Part shown: piece after piece, positions 48,531 to 59,596 of the stretch | Numbering within the stretch: position 1 is the first letter of the stretch | Layout: each line of letters opens with the position of its first letter | Assembly: GCA_963210315.1 (NCBI GenBank) | Contig: OY723315.1 | Location: 558,001 to 622,000 of the forward strand | Length of the DNA stretch: 64,000 nucleotides | From: Rhynchopus euleeides | Taxonomy: Eukaryota; Euglenozoa; Diplonemea; Diplonemida; Diplonemidae | Direction: 5' to 3' | Translations under genes and position numbers: made by a program | Notes under the pieces: generated by a model | Databases searched by the model: none | What the model was told of the DNA's origin: nothing | Seen by the model: only the letters and a program-made list of their open reading frames with translations

Positions 48531-49625
48531 TCAGAGATGCTCCGGGTGGATCCTGAAGGGGCGCGAGATGGAGGCGTTGGCATAGCGGGGCGGCTGGTAT
48601 ATTCCGGGGCACTGGGTGCCACAGGCGGAGCAGGAGGCGGTGCCGTCTGTCGGGTGGACTGCCAGCTCGGGGAGGACAGACACGTCGTGCCAGTCGCGTG
48701 TCACCAGGGGGGTGCTGCAGGACGAACAGTAGGTGGTCTGTGTGGTCCGGTCGTGCACATTCCCCAGGTAGACGTGTTGCAGCCCTGCGCGCTTTGCAAT
48801 CTCTCTTGCATGCAGCAGCATCCGTGGGTCGGTGTGCGGCACGTCGAGCATCTCCCCATCAGGGTGGAATGCTGTGAAGTGCAGCGGGACCTCCCCCCCC
48901 AGGTGCTCGAAGAGCCACGCGCACATCGCCTCCACCTCGCGCAGGTCGTCGTTGTGCCCCGGGATGACGAGGTTCGTTATCTCCACCCACTTCCCCTGCT
49001 GCTTCATCAGGCGCAGCGTCTCAAGCACCGGCTCCAGCTTCGCGTTGCAGATCTGAGAGTAAAACCGCTTGGAGAAGGCTTTGAGATCCACATTCGCCGC
49101 GTCGAGGCACTGGAGGAATTCAACAGCAGGGTCGTTGCAGATGTACCCCGCAGTCACAGCGACTGTCTTGATTCCGAGGGGGCGGGCATAGCGGGCGACT
49201 TCTGCGGCAAACTCCATGAAAATAACAGGGTCGTTATAGGTGAATGCAATGCTCTCACATTTATATTTATGGGCAGCTGCAGCGATTGACTCCGGTGTCA
49301 CCTCAGTGTCGAGCCTTCCTGTCTCCTTGGTGTGCGAGATGTGCCAGTTCTGGCAGAACTTGCAGCTGAGGTTACACCCTATGGTCCCAAAGGAGAGCAC
49401 TCTGGTCCCCGGCAGGAAGTGGTTCAGCGGCTTCTTCTCTATAGGATCCACGCAGATCCCACTCGTCTTCCCCTCCGTGAAGAGCGCCATCCGGCCCCCC
49501 TCGTTCCCCCGCACGAAGCAGCGCCCGCGCTTCCCCTCCTTCAGCTTGCAGAAGTTGGGGCACACATCGCACTGGATCACCTTCTCATTCACCTTCCGCC
49601 AATGCCGCGCTGGGAAGAGCGGCAT
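48531..49625 (-). CDS. AmmeMemoRadiSam-type radical SAM enzyme
   Basis: A frame of 364 residues from ATG 49625. The open frame continues upstream to 50003, but that part is Pro-rich leader. The N-terminal cysteine cluster (C19, C22, C26, C36 in CDVCPNFCKLKEGKRGRC) precedes the radical SAM signature GCNLSCKFC with C84, C88 and C91 for the 4Fe-4S cluster. ESIAFTYNDP, VDLKAF and VIPGHND follow in the order typical of the AmmeMemoRadiSam system radical SAM family, related to pyruvate-formate-lyase activases. The C-terminus has two CxxC pairs (YCSSC, CSACGTQC) that may bind zinc. The substrate of the family is unknown; in prokaryotes it goes with AMMECR1 and Memo proteins, neither of which is in this window. 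It is probably of prokaryotic ancestry in a eukaryotic context, with composition like its neighbours. Confidence 0.92.
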   Translation of the reverse strand: MPLFPARHWRKVNEKVIQCDVCPNFCKLKEGKRGRCFVRGNEGGRMALFTEGKTSGICVDPIEKKPLNHFLPGTRVLSFGTIGCNLSCKFCQNWHISHTKETGRLDTEVTPESIAAAAHKYKCESIAFTYNDPVIFMEFAAEVARYARPLGIKTVAVTAGYICNDPAVEFLQCLDAANVDLKAFSKRFYSQICNAKLEPVLETLRLMKQQGKWVEITNLVIPGHNDDLREVEAMCAWLFEHLGGEVPLHFTAFHPDGEMLDVPHTDPRMLLHAREIAKRAGLQHVYLGNVHDRTTQTTYCSSCSTPLVTRDWHDVSVLPELAVHPTDGTASCSACGTQCPGIYQPPRYANASISRPFRIHPEHL

Positions 49626-50632
49626 CGCACCCTCCTCCACCCTCCCCACCCGCCTCCTCTCCAGAGGAGACAAGGAGGGATCGGTGCAAGTCCCGGGGTT
49701 GAGGTTGGGCGGGAGACAGTGCCTGGGGGGGAAGGGGCTGAAGAAAAGAGAGACGGAGAAGGGGGGGGCAAGGGGCAGTGGCAGACATGGCCTGAGAGGT
49801 GCATTGCCTGCAGTGAAAAAAAGCCGAGGGTGGCAGAAGGGGGGAGGGGGGTGTGGGGTGGCGGATGGGGCGAGGAGTTTGCCGCAGCAGTATGTGTGTG
49901 TGTGTGTGGAGCGCACCACTAATTCTTTGATGAGCAGCCTTTGCTGTGGCGGACGCACGCCTCGCAGGAACCCTGGAGGAGCACTGCAGGTGAGGGCGCC
50001 CAAAAAAAATAAAGACGGATGATGGAGGGAAAGAATTGCTTTTTTTGTTGTTTAGCCTTACCAAACATTGATCAGACTGTCCTCCAAGGAAGGACCCGGC
50101 AGACGCACCACACCCTGCAGGTTAGGAAGAAGAAGACATTTGAAGGTAGATACGATAGGAACCGACAAAACCTGGCGGAGTCAAGGGGGGGGGGTTTTTT
50201 TGGAGGATATATGCTTTAGTTGCAGGAAATTAGCAGGAAACAAGACCCACTTTTCTAGCAGACACTCAACTCAACTCTCCACCCTCAGTCCCCACCTGCC
50301 CCAACACAAAACGTGATGTTGTTTATGTGGTGGGGACACAACTGAACACCTGATAATGATGTGGCAACGGTCCTGCCTCCACTGCCACACACACAGCGAT
50401 TGCCTGGGGGTTCATTCGAAAGGGTTTTTGAGAGACCAATCAGCGACAGCACTGTCACAATATACCGAATCGTCCACTGCACACACACACACACACACAC
50501 CCAAAGCGAAATCGTGTTGTATCAGCGTAGAACGCACCAAATCAGAGAATTTCCTGCCCTATGAATGTGATAGGCGCAGAGGGGTAGCCCAGCCCAGCCC
50601 AGCCCTCCACCCAAGCCTCGCCTGCTGGGCCT
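49626..50632. other. Spacer between the radical SAM and H1-like genes
   Basis: Holds a TG repeat at 49892-49908, an AC repeat at 50480-50500 inside a family B motif, and a CAGCC repeat near 50587-50607 just past the H1-like stop. No gene is supported. Confidence 0.55.
50481..50540 (-). repeat. Family B degenerate motif, copy 4
   Basis: An AC dinucleotide run leads to ATCGTGTTGTATCAGCG and then TAGAACGCACCAAA. The last part parallels GTAGGACGCACCGAG of copy 1. It lies about 93 nt past the stop of the H1-like gene. Confidence 0.45.
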
Positions 50633-51103
50633 CTAAGCTGATTTGCCCTTCTTCGCTGCAGAGGTCTTCTTGGCAACCTTCTTCTTTGCAGCCTTTTTGG
50701 AATCGGAGCGGGCCCCTGCAGGCGGCGCTGCTGCTGCAGCCTCCCCCTCCTCCTGCGAGTCGTCAGGGGGTGCTTCCAGCGTCTTCGCCGAGTCTTCGGA
50801 CACGCGGGAGCGGAGCGCCTCGAGCCACGACTTGTCGGCGTACTTCAGGACGGATTTCGGCAGTGCCCTGAGAAGGGCTGCCGTCTCTTCCGCCGCGGCG
50901 CCTGCCGTGGGGGCGTCGTCTGCATCGTCGTTCGACGCAGAGGCAGAGGCAGGGCTGCCCACCTTGGCAACCTTCTTCTTCGCAGCGGGTGCACCAGATG
51001 CAGGCTTGGTCTTTTTGTTCGCAGGCCTTGCGGCACCGCGGTGCAGCAGCGCCATCATCTTGTTCACCGCACTCCCCGGCTTGGAGGCGCCCGGCTTCGG
51101 CAT
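50633..51103 (-). CDS. Small Lys/Ala-rich H1-like basic protein
   Basis: A frame of 156 residues. The N-terminal third is basic and Pro/Ala/Lys-rich (AAKKKVAKVGSP). The middle is acidic and partly helical (TAALLRALPKSVLKYADKSWLEALRSR would not fit a winged helix). The C-terminus is a classic AK tail (KKAAKKKVAKKTSAAKKGK). No GH1 globular domain is visible, as in the short H1 proteins of kinetoplastids and some dinoflagellate basic proteins. Chromatin binding is an inference from composition; a ribosome- or nucleolus-associated basic protein is equally possible. Confidence 0.6.
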   Translation of the reverse strand: MPKPGASKPGSAVNKMMALLHRGAARPANKKTKPASGAPAAKKKVAKVGSPASASASNDDADDAPTAGAAAEETAALLRALPKSVLKYADKSWLEALRSRVSEDSAKTLEAPPDDSQEEGEAAAAAPPAGARSDSKKAAKKKVAKKTSAAKKGKSA

Positions 51104-53733
51104 GTTGTCGCACCTGCCGGCGACCTGATTGGGTGTGTGGTGTTGGTCGTGTCAGTGGTGGGCTTGAGTGGGGCCGCTAACATTTGCCCAGCTGGACCCG
51201 CAGTATGACTGGGACAGCGAGGGCGTGGGAGGGGGTGATCATCTGCGGGTGTTGGGAGTGCATCTGCCAGAAGCGTTCAGTGGGAAGTCAGTGGATAGAG
51301 TCGCACAGGGAGATGGTGCGCTGGTTAGAACAAATGTAGGACACTGTTGTCATCATTGCCAATGGCAAGCCATCTGAGGGCTGCACGGCGGGGTGGCCGT
51401 CCAATGTGGGCATTCACACCGCCTCCTGCAGCACGATGAGATCTGGAGGTGCTACGACGATACCCGTGTAACCCGAATCAGCGACCTCCCCAACGCGACA
51501 GGCGATCGGCGGGTCACAATGTCAACGCCAACACCAACAAGACAGCTTTCACCTGCACGGGACAAGCTGTGTGGGGGGAGGGGTGGGAAGAGGGGGGGGG
51601 GGGATTTTCTCCGACATCGTTCCGTCTCTCTCTCTCTCTCGCCTAGCAGCCACCGCTACGGCCAGTGGTGAAAGCTCACACCACCACCACCACCACACCC
51701 CTCCTCTCCCAACGCTTCGTTTTTCTTACGGTTCTTCCTTCTTTTTGAGACTAACAATAACAAAAGAGAGCTTGTCTGCTGCTGGCAGCCTTGCTTATGT
51801 GTCGCCGTCGGCACACAGCCCTTCAGGGTTCACACGGTTAACAATTCAGGAGAAATGGGGGGGAACACACACACGCCCCCACACAAGCGGCGATACACAC
51901 CTCACACGACCCGCGAAGGATCGCCCCACTCGAAACGTGGCCATGACACTCACACACCCACACGTTTATTTTTCGTAGAATACACCGAGCAGCCCTTCTT
52001 CTTGAAGCAATCACCACTGTGTTGCCCACACATCTCGCCCCTTTCCCGAGAAGAGAAGATGGAGAAAGAGGGAGGGGAGGGGTGGGGCACAAGGAGGGGG
52101 GGGGGGGGGTGGGGTGGACACAACAAGAGTTTGTTTCGCCAACAATTTGGTCAGGCGGTGACGGTGCAGACATCTCGTGGACAACGTTAAAAACATGAAA
52201 CACGCGATACAGAAAAGGGCGAATCAGCGAATCAACAGGCGGCGGGGGGAGGGGCGGGGGCAGACGAACTCAATATGCAGGGGCAGCGGTGTCGGTGGCA
52301 GCGAGATGGATGCGTGTCCTGGCCAAAATTGAGAAAATTGAACTATGTGTGGCCATATTTTCGGCTCTCTTGCGGCCCTCCGGTGAGAACAGCTGTTCTG
52401 AGAGTTCCGACCCTTCCGACCACAACCCACGCCCCGATATGGCATGACCGGGTCTCCTCCTCCTCAAATATTAAGGCGGCAAAAGGTCTTGAACCCAAGC
52501 TGGCCCTGAAATCCAAGAATAACCCACCCTGGTTGTCCCTCCTCAGTGTCACATCCCTCTCCACTCTCCAACACACACAGCGTGACACGAGGTCTGAGCC
52601 CTGGCAAGTCCTCGTCCACCAAACAACCGAGCCTGCTTTCTGCATGTGTCTCTCTCTCACTCGATTTGAGGGGTGGGGAAGGTTAGTCTGGCAGTGTGGG
52701 GGAGATTCTCGAAGAAAACGAAGAAAACGCGCGGATTTTACACAACGAGGGGAGGGGATTCGGCGGTGGTAGTGGTGGGGGGGTGGGCGGGGGGGGGGGG
52801 GGGACAGGCAAAAAACACCCGGCGGTGAGGGGGGGGGGGGGGGGGGCGTGGGTCCTTTTTTCTCTGAAGCGCAGAGAAACCGAGCACACTCCTCCGCCCC
52901 TCCCGCCCCACTCATCTGCCCCAACATAAGTATACACACGAACACAGTTTTGACACAAGGGTGAAGGCATCCAACACAGAAGAAGGCATGCATTCAGGCG
53001 GGGCGGAGGCACACCTTCCATCCCGTGAGCGGTGCCTTCACAATCTCTCACTCGGGTTATATGGGACACTGTTTGTTTTGAACATCTCAGAGGCTAGCGC
53101 ACACACACAGGCACAGGCACAGCAATAAATTGGGACACTCATAACCCATTCATGACAGCTCTCCACTCTCTGTGACCAATTCCCCTGACACCGCTCGCCC
53201 ACACTCCACCTCTCTCCAGGTTCTGTTTGTCGAGAGGGGGGTGGGGGGCCCTCGGGGGCCCCCTGCGTGTCCTGTCAACTTTTTGTGGCGTTTTGTGGTG
53301 TTCTCCAGGTGCAAGTCACCCTGCGCATACAGACACCCGTTCCGATGTATCCTCAACAACGAGTACCTTTGTTGCTCCGGTTCCTCAGTTGGTACAGCGC
53401 ATTTCCTCCCCCGCTATTTTTTTGGGATGTATTGACGTGACGTCGAAGATGCCCAGCAGTGCAGTGACATGCACAGCACCTCCCATCTGCCTTTCCCCTG
53501 AGGGTGCAGAAATAAATAGTGTAGACGCCTACATCCCTCGGTCGGGGGAGGGTGGGCTGGGCAACCCCTGGTCGGAAAACTCGAAAAGAACAAAAAATGG
53601 TGAGGAAGGGGGGGATCGAGCGAGGAGAGCGGGGGGGTGCGGTGGGGCGCTGCACGTTTGCACGATGTGTCGGAACGGCGATGCATCATTCGTCTACCTG
53701 CCCCCCACCCCCACCCCCCGTTTTGCACACGCC
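51104..53733. other. Intergenic, no supported gene
   Basis: Contains pure G runs at 52789-52803 (15) and 52829-52846 (18), short CT and CAC repeats and a family B-like motif at 51951-51991. Frames are short and compositionally biased. Confidence 0.55.
51951..51991 (-). repeat. Family B degenerate motif, copy 5
   Basis: CACACACCCACACGTTTATT, then TTCGTAGAATACACCGAGCA. This copy is not next to a recognised stop codon, unlike the other three loci. Confidence 0.4.
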
Positions 53734-56700
53734 TCAGGCCTCGTCGAGCGTCTCATCCTCGAGGTCCTCCTCGTCCTCCTCATCCTCCTCCTCTTCCTCC
53801 TCGGTCTTCTTGTCCTTGAAGAACACCTGATGGGGAGGGTGCATGTGGTGTGACGTGACGTGCCGGGAGGACACCCCAACAAAGCCCATGTGCGATATTC
53901 CCAGCCGACTGGGGTGGTACTATGGCAATACAATAGCAGCCTGTGTGGGCCATCCCTTCTGTGTTGTTCAAACTGTGCCGTTTGACCGACTGTTGCGGTT
54001 GGTGAGTGAAGGCCCCTGGTATCAGCACCTTCTCAACACCCACTACGCCGCTGCACCCGAGACTTCTTCGGATTGCATCAAGCTTGTTGGGGCAAATCAA
54101 CAAGCAAAAGAGACACAGTTACGCGGCGCACGGTGCTGGTTTGCTCTATCTCACATACCTTGGCACTGCGGAAGGCGAAGTTGAGCAGCTCGTACTCGCG
54201 CGTGCGCTGCTTGATGCGGTTTGCCGTGAGGTTCAGCGTGCTGAGTTCGCCCTGTGGTGCCGGCAGTGGAGGTTTGCAACATCAATAACAAGCAAGAGTT
54301 CCCTGACCCAATCGGTGCGCTGAGTGAGTCACATGATTTGGCACCGGATCCCATTCTGCCCCACCCACCTCCTTGTGCTCTTGTGCTCTCTGTGCATACG
54401 TGCTGCTCTCCTGCCGTCTGCTTCGCATCCTTCTTCTGCTTGGCAAGGGCATTCGCTTCGGCAGCCTGCTTCTCAACGTTAGCGTACTCACGCGCGTAGT
54501 ACTCCTCGACACTCTGGAACCAGTGCAGCGATTCGAACTCGGTGTTGAGCCCCAGCACCTTCAGGATGAACCGCACCCCAAGGGCAAACCCGTCATCAGT
54601 GAAGGTGCTCTCACGCCCCTTCTTGGTCAGGCCGTCCTTGTTCGTGATGATGTGATCGACAAAAGAGGCCGTCAGAGGAGGGATGATCGCGTAGAAGTTC
54701 TGCAGGTACTCGTTGCCCTCAGAGTTCATCTCCTCCTTGAAGATGTTCTCCAGCAGCTTGAAGTAGTCGGAGCCTTCGGAGAACTTCTTCGCCTGGTTCT
54801 GCAGCACGGTGTCCAGGTTCTGGGCGGCCTTCATCGTGGACTCGGGAATCGTGCCCTCCACCTCCTCGTCGCTGTCCTCAGGGTCCTGCCTGAAGTTTGC
54901 GTCTTCGAGCAGCGGTGCGAACTCCGGGATCTCCTCCAGAGAAGGCACGAAGTCAATGCTGCCACTGATCGCACGCATACCGCCTGTCCGCACCATCCGC
55001 ACGTACCCCAACCCGTTTCCGATCTCTGTGATGAGCTTGCGGAACTGGTCGAGGTAGCTGCTCCCACCTTCAAGGCCCAGCTTCCGAATGTCCTTCACAA
55101 ACTTCTCCGCACGCTTCATCGGGAAGCAGTTCCGCATGTCGTTCTTGTTGTCCTGGAACCACTTCAGGTCTTTGATGAGGCGCGACTGCGAAGGGTGTGT
55201 GGTATAAAGGATCAAGGCACTGAAAACACCCAATTGAAAACACACTGCTCAAATGGCTCTAGCGAGCCACAACACAGCCTACCTCCCCCCTCGACACTGA
55301 ACTGAGACGGTTCATACCTTCACGTGGTCATCGTAGAGGAACTGCGAGAAGACGTAGAACTTCGTTTTGAGGAACTTGAACACGAAGTTGACTGTCGTGT
55401 TCATCATGCCTGTCCCGTGGGTGCGGATGGAGTTCGCCACGTGGCGGATGTGCACCGAGTGGAGGTGCTTCGACTCTGTCGTCGAAGGGCGCTCCACAAA
55501 GATCTGGTTGTTGATGTTGTAGCTGTACCGCGTCACGAACACATGGATGGACCGCGTGATCTCCAGGATGTCGAGACCCTGGTCCAGAATCTGCCCGGGC
55601 AGATGCGCCTCCGTCAGGTTCATGTTGTACTTCTCCTTCGCGAGGGCACGCATCTCCTCGTAGGTCTTCCAGTCGTGCGGCTGCAGGGCTGTCAGGTTGT
55701 AGAACTGCCTCTCTAGGTACGCCTGCACGAAGTCCCGCACGTTGATCCGCTTGCCAAACAACCGCAGACGCGGAGAGTTCAAGAGATGCTGGTAGTCGCG
55801 GTGCACGGTATCCCCAAGCTCGTGCCTCCCCTGACCGAGCACGACACTGTGGATGCTGAGGCGCAGTGTGTTCTCGATCTCCCTGCACAGCGGGCTGATC
55901 ACCACATCGTTGAACTGCCGCTCGACCTCCTCTTGGTAGGTCTTGAACAGCGCCTTCTTGTCCTGGAGGTGCGACGCACACAGCAGAATGCGTGCAGGGT
56001 CGTGCAGGGCCGCGAACATGAACACCAGGGAAGGTGCCTGCGTGGGCTTCTTGAAGATAGACTCAAAGTACTTCGGCAGGATGGCACGCTGCCAGTAGAG
56101 GAATGAGCAGTCACACGCCGTGTCCAGGAGGGACTGCCAGTTCGACAGGATCTCCAACTTCCGGAGGTACGCCCGCATCGTGTCGAAGTCCTCCGACTTG
56201 GCATAGTTCCCCGTCTTGCAGGTGACGACGTTGAGTGCGTTGTTCAGCACAATGAGGGAGCTGCGTGTCGGCGCGCCGTAGAGGATTCTCTGCATGAGCT
56301 CGATGGCACTCATCTGGTCGATCTGGCACTCATCCAACCGGGCCTGATGCTCCTTCAGCTTCCGCTTGAAGGGCACGACACGCAGGGCGAGCTGGTATGA
56401 GATGTACTCACACATAACGGGCATGAGGTTCCCGATCTCTGCGGACTTTCTGTGGAACGTCAGGCGGATGCTCTTCAGCAGCTCGATACAGCGGCAGATC
56501 TGCACAATCTTCCGCATGTTCAGAGGCACTCCCAGCTGGGCGTGCAGCGAGAGCACGGTGCGCACCATCGTCGACAGCTCTGTAGCAGAGTGGATCCCCC
56601 GCGCAATCATGAAGTGCTTGTGCGAGAGAAGGTCCTCCGTCTTGTCAGGGATCGCCTTGCTCTCGAAGCGGGTCGACCATGCCATGACATCCTGCATGTG

Positions 56701-57936
56701 CTTGTTCACGGCTGCCTCCAGCCCTGCCTCGTCGAAGAGAAGCGCCTTGCAAGCGGCCCGGTGGTCCTTCGAAGGGTCACGGGAGAAGTTGTTCACCATC
56801 TCATTCACGCGCCTCCCCAGCCACTCCGCAGGGGAGAACGTCGTGTTGCCGGCGAGATGGATGATGGGCACTGTCTTGTGGATGTCGAAGAGGGACCTGA
56901 AAAACTTCTTCTCATCCGCCTTGTCACGCACCTTGTCGCGGAAGAAGAAGTAGTACATGACGTACATCCCACAGAGCCCGACGTACTTCTGCCGCCTGTC
57001 AATCTCTGTCGGAATATCTGTCCCCCTCTTGATGTAGGCAAAGATATCCCGCAGCTGGGTGTCGAACTCACGCATGAACGTCAGGTTGTCGTGGATGGAG
57101 ATGCCCGACGCGGGGTCCTCAAACACGTTGTCCTCGATGCAGCGGAGGAAGATCAGCTCGTCGAGCAGGTCTGTCTCCAGCTTGTCCAGGAGAAGGCCGA
57201 ACTTCTTCGCTGTGGCTGCGTCGGTGTCGTACTTTTCAGGCTGATTCCTTGCATTCTTCATCATACGCTTGAACACCGTCGCACTCCTGTGGAACGCATC
57301 GTTCTGAATGATTGCCTGGTCCAGCGTGATCAGCACCGTCATGATGTCGAGAAGCGCCATCCACACGCTGGTGAGGTGCGTCATCTGATACGCCGCAAGC
57401 CCTTTCCTGTCTGACCTCTTCCTGTTCTTGTCGTTGTACAGCGAGGCGAGCTGCCGCACGATGTTGCTGACCACCTTGTTCGACCTGTCGCAGAAGGTCC
57501 AAAGGTCGAGGAAAAGCGGAAGCATGCGCCCGAAGGACAGCATCTCCCCCTCCTCCTCTGTGGCCTGCGGGTGCTCGCCGAAGACGGAGAGTGCGGGGAT
57601 GAGGCGCGAGTTGGCCTCGTCAACCAGGTCCCCCACCTCTGCCACGAGAGAGGATGCGACAAGCATCACCTTGTAGAACAGAGGGTCTTCCTTCGCCTTC
57701 TTCCCCAGAGCCTCTTCGAGGGTGTATTTGGCATCGGGTGCGATGTTCAGGACGATCGGGTCGGTGATGTCCCACACCTCGCCAAAGCTTTCGTCAAGGT
57801 CGTGCACCGCGCGTTCCAAGTTCTCTCCGTACTCACGCACGAAAGCGCGAAGCTTGTCGTAGACGACATCCTGCGGGAGCTTGTCGGGCTGATCCCGAAA
57901 GGTGTCGAACACAAAATCCTCTGTTGTGTCGGCCAT
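53734..57936 (-). CDS. WASHC4: WASH complex subunit SWIP
   Basis: Four exons in phase: 57936-55318, 55185-54400, 54251-54159 and 53826-53734, giving 1196 residues (human about 1173). The introns (132, 148, 332 nt) all begin GTATG. The sequence follows SWIP from the N-terminal DLDESFGEVWDIT through GRMLPLFLDLW, MYVMYYFFFRDK, RGTDIPTEID and the C-terminal PEFAPLLEDANFR and RVKFILKVLG-like segments. SWIP is the large helical scaffold that, with strumpellin, FAM21, CCDC53 and WASH1, forms the endosomal complex activating Arp2/3 for cargo sorting. The last 30-residue exon is an acidic tail (EEEEEDEEDEEDLEDE). The start at 57936 was chosen over an upstream Met (58152) because the family N-terminus begins there. 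Confidence 0.96.
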
Positions 57937-58936
57937 GTGGGAGGAGGAAGAGGAGACGACGACAGGTGGGTGAGCCCGTCCGAGACACACCTGCCCCCCC
58001 CCTCCCCACCAGCTCTCTCCCTGCAGTATGGGGGTGGTATGTGGTGTAGAAACACATGGACCAGTACCGGGCCAAGTAACCCCATAAAAAAGACAGTTGG
58101 GTCCGGGGAAGGGGTCACATGTGTCCAGTGTATTCGTTGGCTTCAGCTCCATTCATTGTGTTGGTTGGCATTCATGTTCGCAGGAAGTCAGATGTGAGGG
58201 GCAAGTGCAGGGACCGGGTGGTGCAGGTTTCCCCGTCCTCTTTCTCGCATGCAGTGTCCGCCTACGTGGTTAGACAAGCTCAAGTGCGCTGTGTGACCTT
58301 TCCCTCATGTGCCACTGGTCTCACAGCCACTGCATTCAGCAACCCATTTTTCGAGATATGCTCCACAAATGGCACGCTAATCTGGGGTCTGGACGACTGA
58401 CACACGAGACAGCCAGGCTGACGTCCAAGGGGGATCACACGTTGCTTAATGACGTGGGGTTGGTGTGACCGGGAATCGGGACTGAGAGAGACTTGAGCCA
58501 ATTCTTAACCAGTTGAGGAGATGCAAATACTACTCAACGCACACTAGGTGACAGCCACAGCAGAGATTGTTTCAACGCGACATGTGCTAAAGGGGGCGGA
58601 TGCGCTGGGGGGCTGATCACACCACTGCTTTCCTTTGGCCACCGAACAAGGAGAACGAAGTGGGATCTCGCAAGGTCCCAACGCAGCGCTTCATGCACTG
58701 CCATGTTGTGAGGATGCCACTGACGATAACGTGGTCCTCTGAGAAGGGTTGAAAGTCTGGCACCGTGACCACTCCCGCTTGAATGATCCCGTCACAGGCA
58801 GCTGACATGCACCCCACCACCCCGCCCCCCCACCCAACAAAACCAGAAGATACCCCTCCTTTTCGACCTGTTCTTTGTATCCAGTGTTCTCCCGATGGCG
58901 AGTTTGGGGCGAAAGTCACCATCAGAGTTTCCGCGA

Positions 58937-59006
58937 CGTGGCTATTTAGCCATTTGGGCCAATTTTTAAGATTTTTCGAAAATTCAGCCATGGCTAAATA
59001 GCCACG
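58937..59006. repeat. 17-bp perfect inverted repeat with AT-rich spacer
   Basis: The arms 58937-58953 and 58990-59006 are exact reverse complements (CGTGGCTATTTAGCCAT). Each arm also contains the self-complementary pair TGGCTA/TAGCCA. The 36-nt spacer is AT-rich, unusual for this GC-rich window. Confidence 0.85.
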
Positions 59007-59033
59007 AGTGAACTTTTTTGTCACACCTTTCCG

Positions 59034-59064
59034 GGGGGGTCTGGGGAGCTTCGCCCCCCAGACC
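59034..59064. repeat. GC hairpin, copy 1
   Basis: GTCTGGGG, a short loop containing AGCTTCG, then CCCCCCAGAC. Closely similar to the hairpin at 59216-59236. Confidence 0.75.
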
Positions 59065-59215
59065 TGTGGCATGTACCTGTAGTTCGCTTGTCTTGTGCTG
59101 CGCGATGGGACGGAGTCCCATCAGGTGATGGAGACCGGACGACCCTCAGTAAGCTGGACGCAGCCACCCCCACCGAATCTGGACGCCCTCCAGGAACAGA
59201 CGCGGCCTCCGGCGG

Positions 59216-59236
59216 CTGGGGGGCTCCGCCCCCCAG
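59216..59236. repeat. GC hairpin, copy 2
   Basis: CTGGGGGGC, TCC, GCCCCCCAG: nine perfect pairs around a 3-nt loop, followed by ACCCCC as in copy 1. Confidence 0.8.
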
Positions 59237-59596
59237 ACCCCCATGTGCTGTGCGCCTGTCGAGTGTGCATGTACCCCATTATATTAAAATTATCACCCCT
59301 TTTTCCGGATCAAAACTCGCCATCACATTTTTCCCGGAGTGGCGAATCGGGAGAACACTGTTTGTATCTGTGTGCGACAAGCTTTTTGTTTTTTCCGCTG
59401 ACGGCGGATATTTTTATTCATGACCGCCATTTACTTGTGCACACTTGTTGCATTTCCTGGACCGGCGGCAAGGGCCGACATGAGAAAGCGAATCCGACTG
59501 TCCGCGATGTGGTCACAACACGATATGTATCAAAGACCCATTGTGTAGTTTCCGTTCAACCTGTGGCCTCGGGGAGATGACATCATGTCGTTGGTG

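Larger units (their letters stand above)
58894..59325. mobile_element. Possible small inverted-repeat element (MITE-like)
   Basis: GATGGCGAGTTT (58894-58905) is repeated in reverse complement at 59314-59325. Between them are a 17-bp inverted repeat (58937-58953 with 58990-59006; CGTGGCTATTTAGCCAT arm) and two GC hairpins of the same design. No target-site duplication is evident and there is no transposase, so this is tentative. Confidence 0.35.

Noticed and set aside
53380..53450. tRNA-like string (CCTCAGTTGGTACAGCGC)
   Set aside because: It resembles a D-arm but no acceptor stem, anticodon arm or T-arm can be built around it.
57937..58152. Upstream Met extension of SWIP
   Set aside because: Leader sequence is Pro/Gly-rich and not part of the conserved family N-terminus.
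58617..59072. 151-codon minus-strand frame
   Set aside because: It runs through the inverted repeats and hairpins of the possible mobile element.
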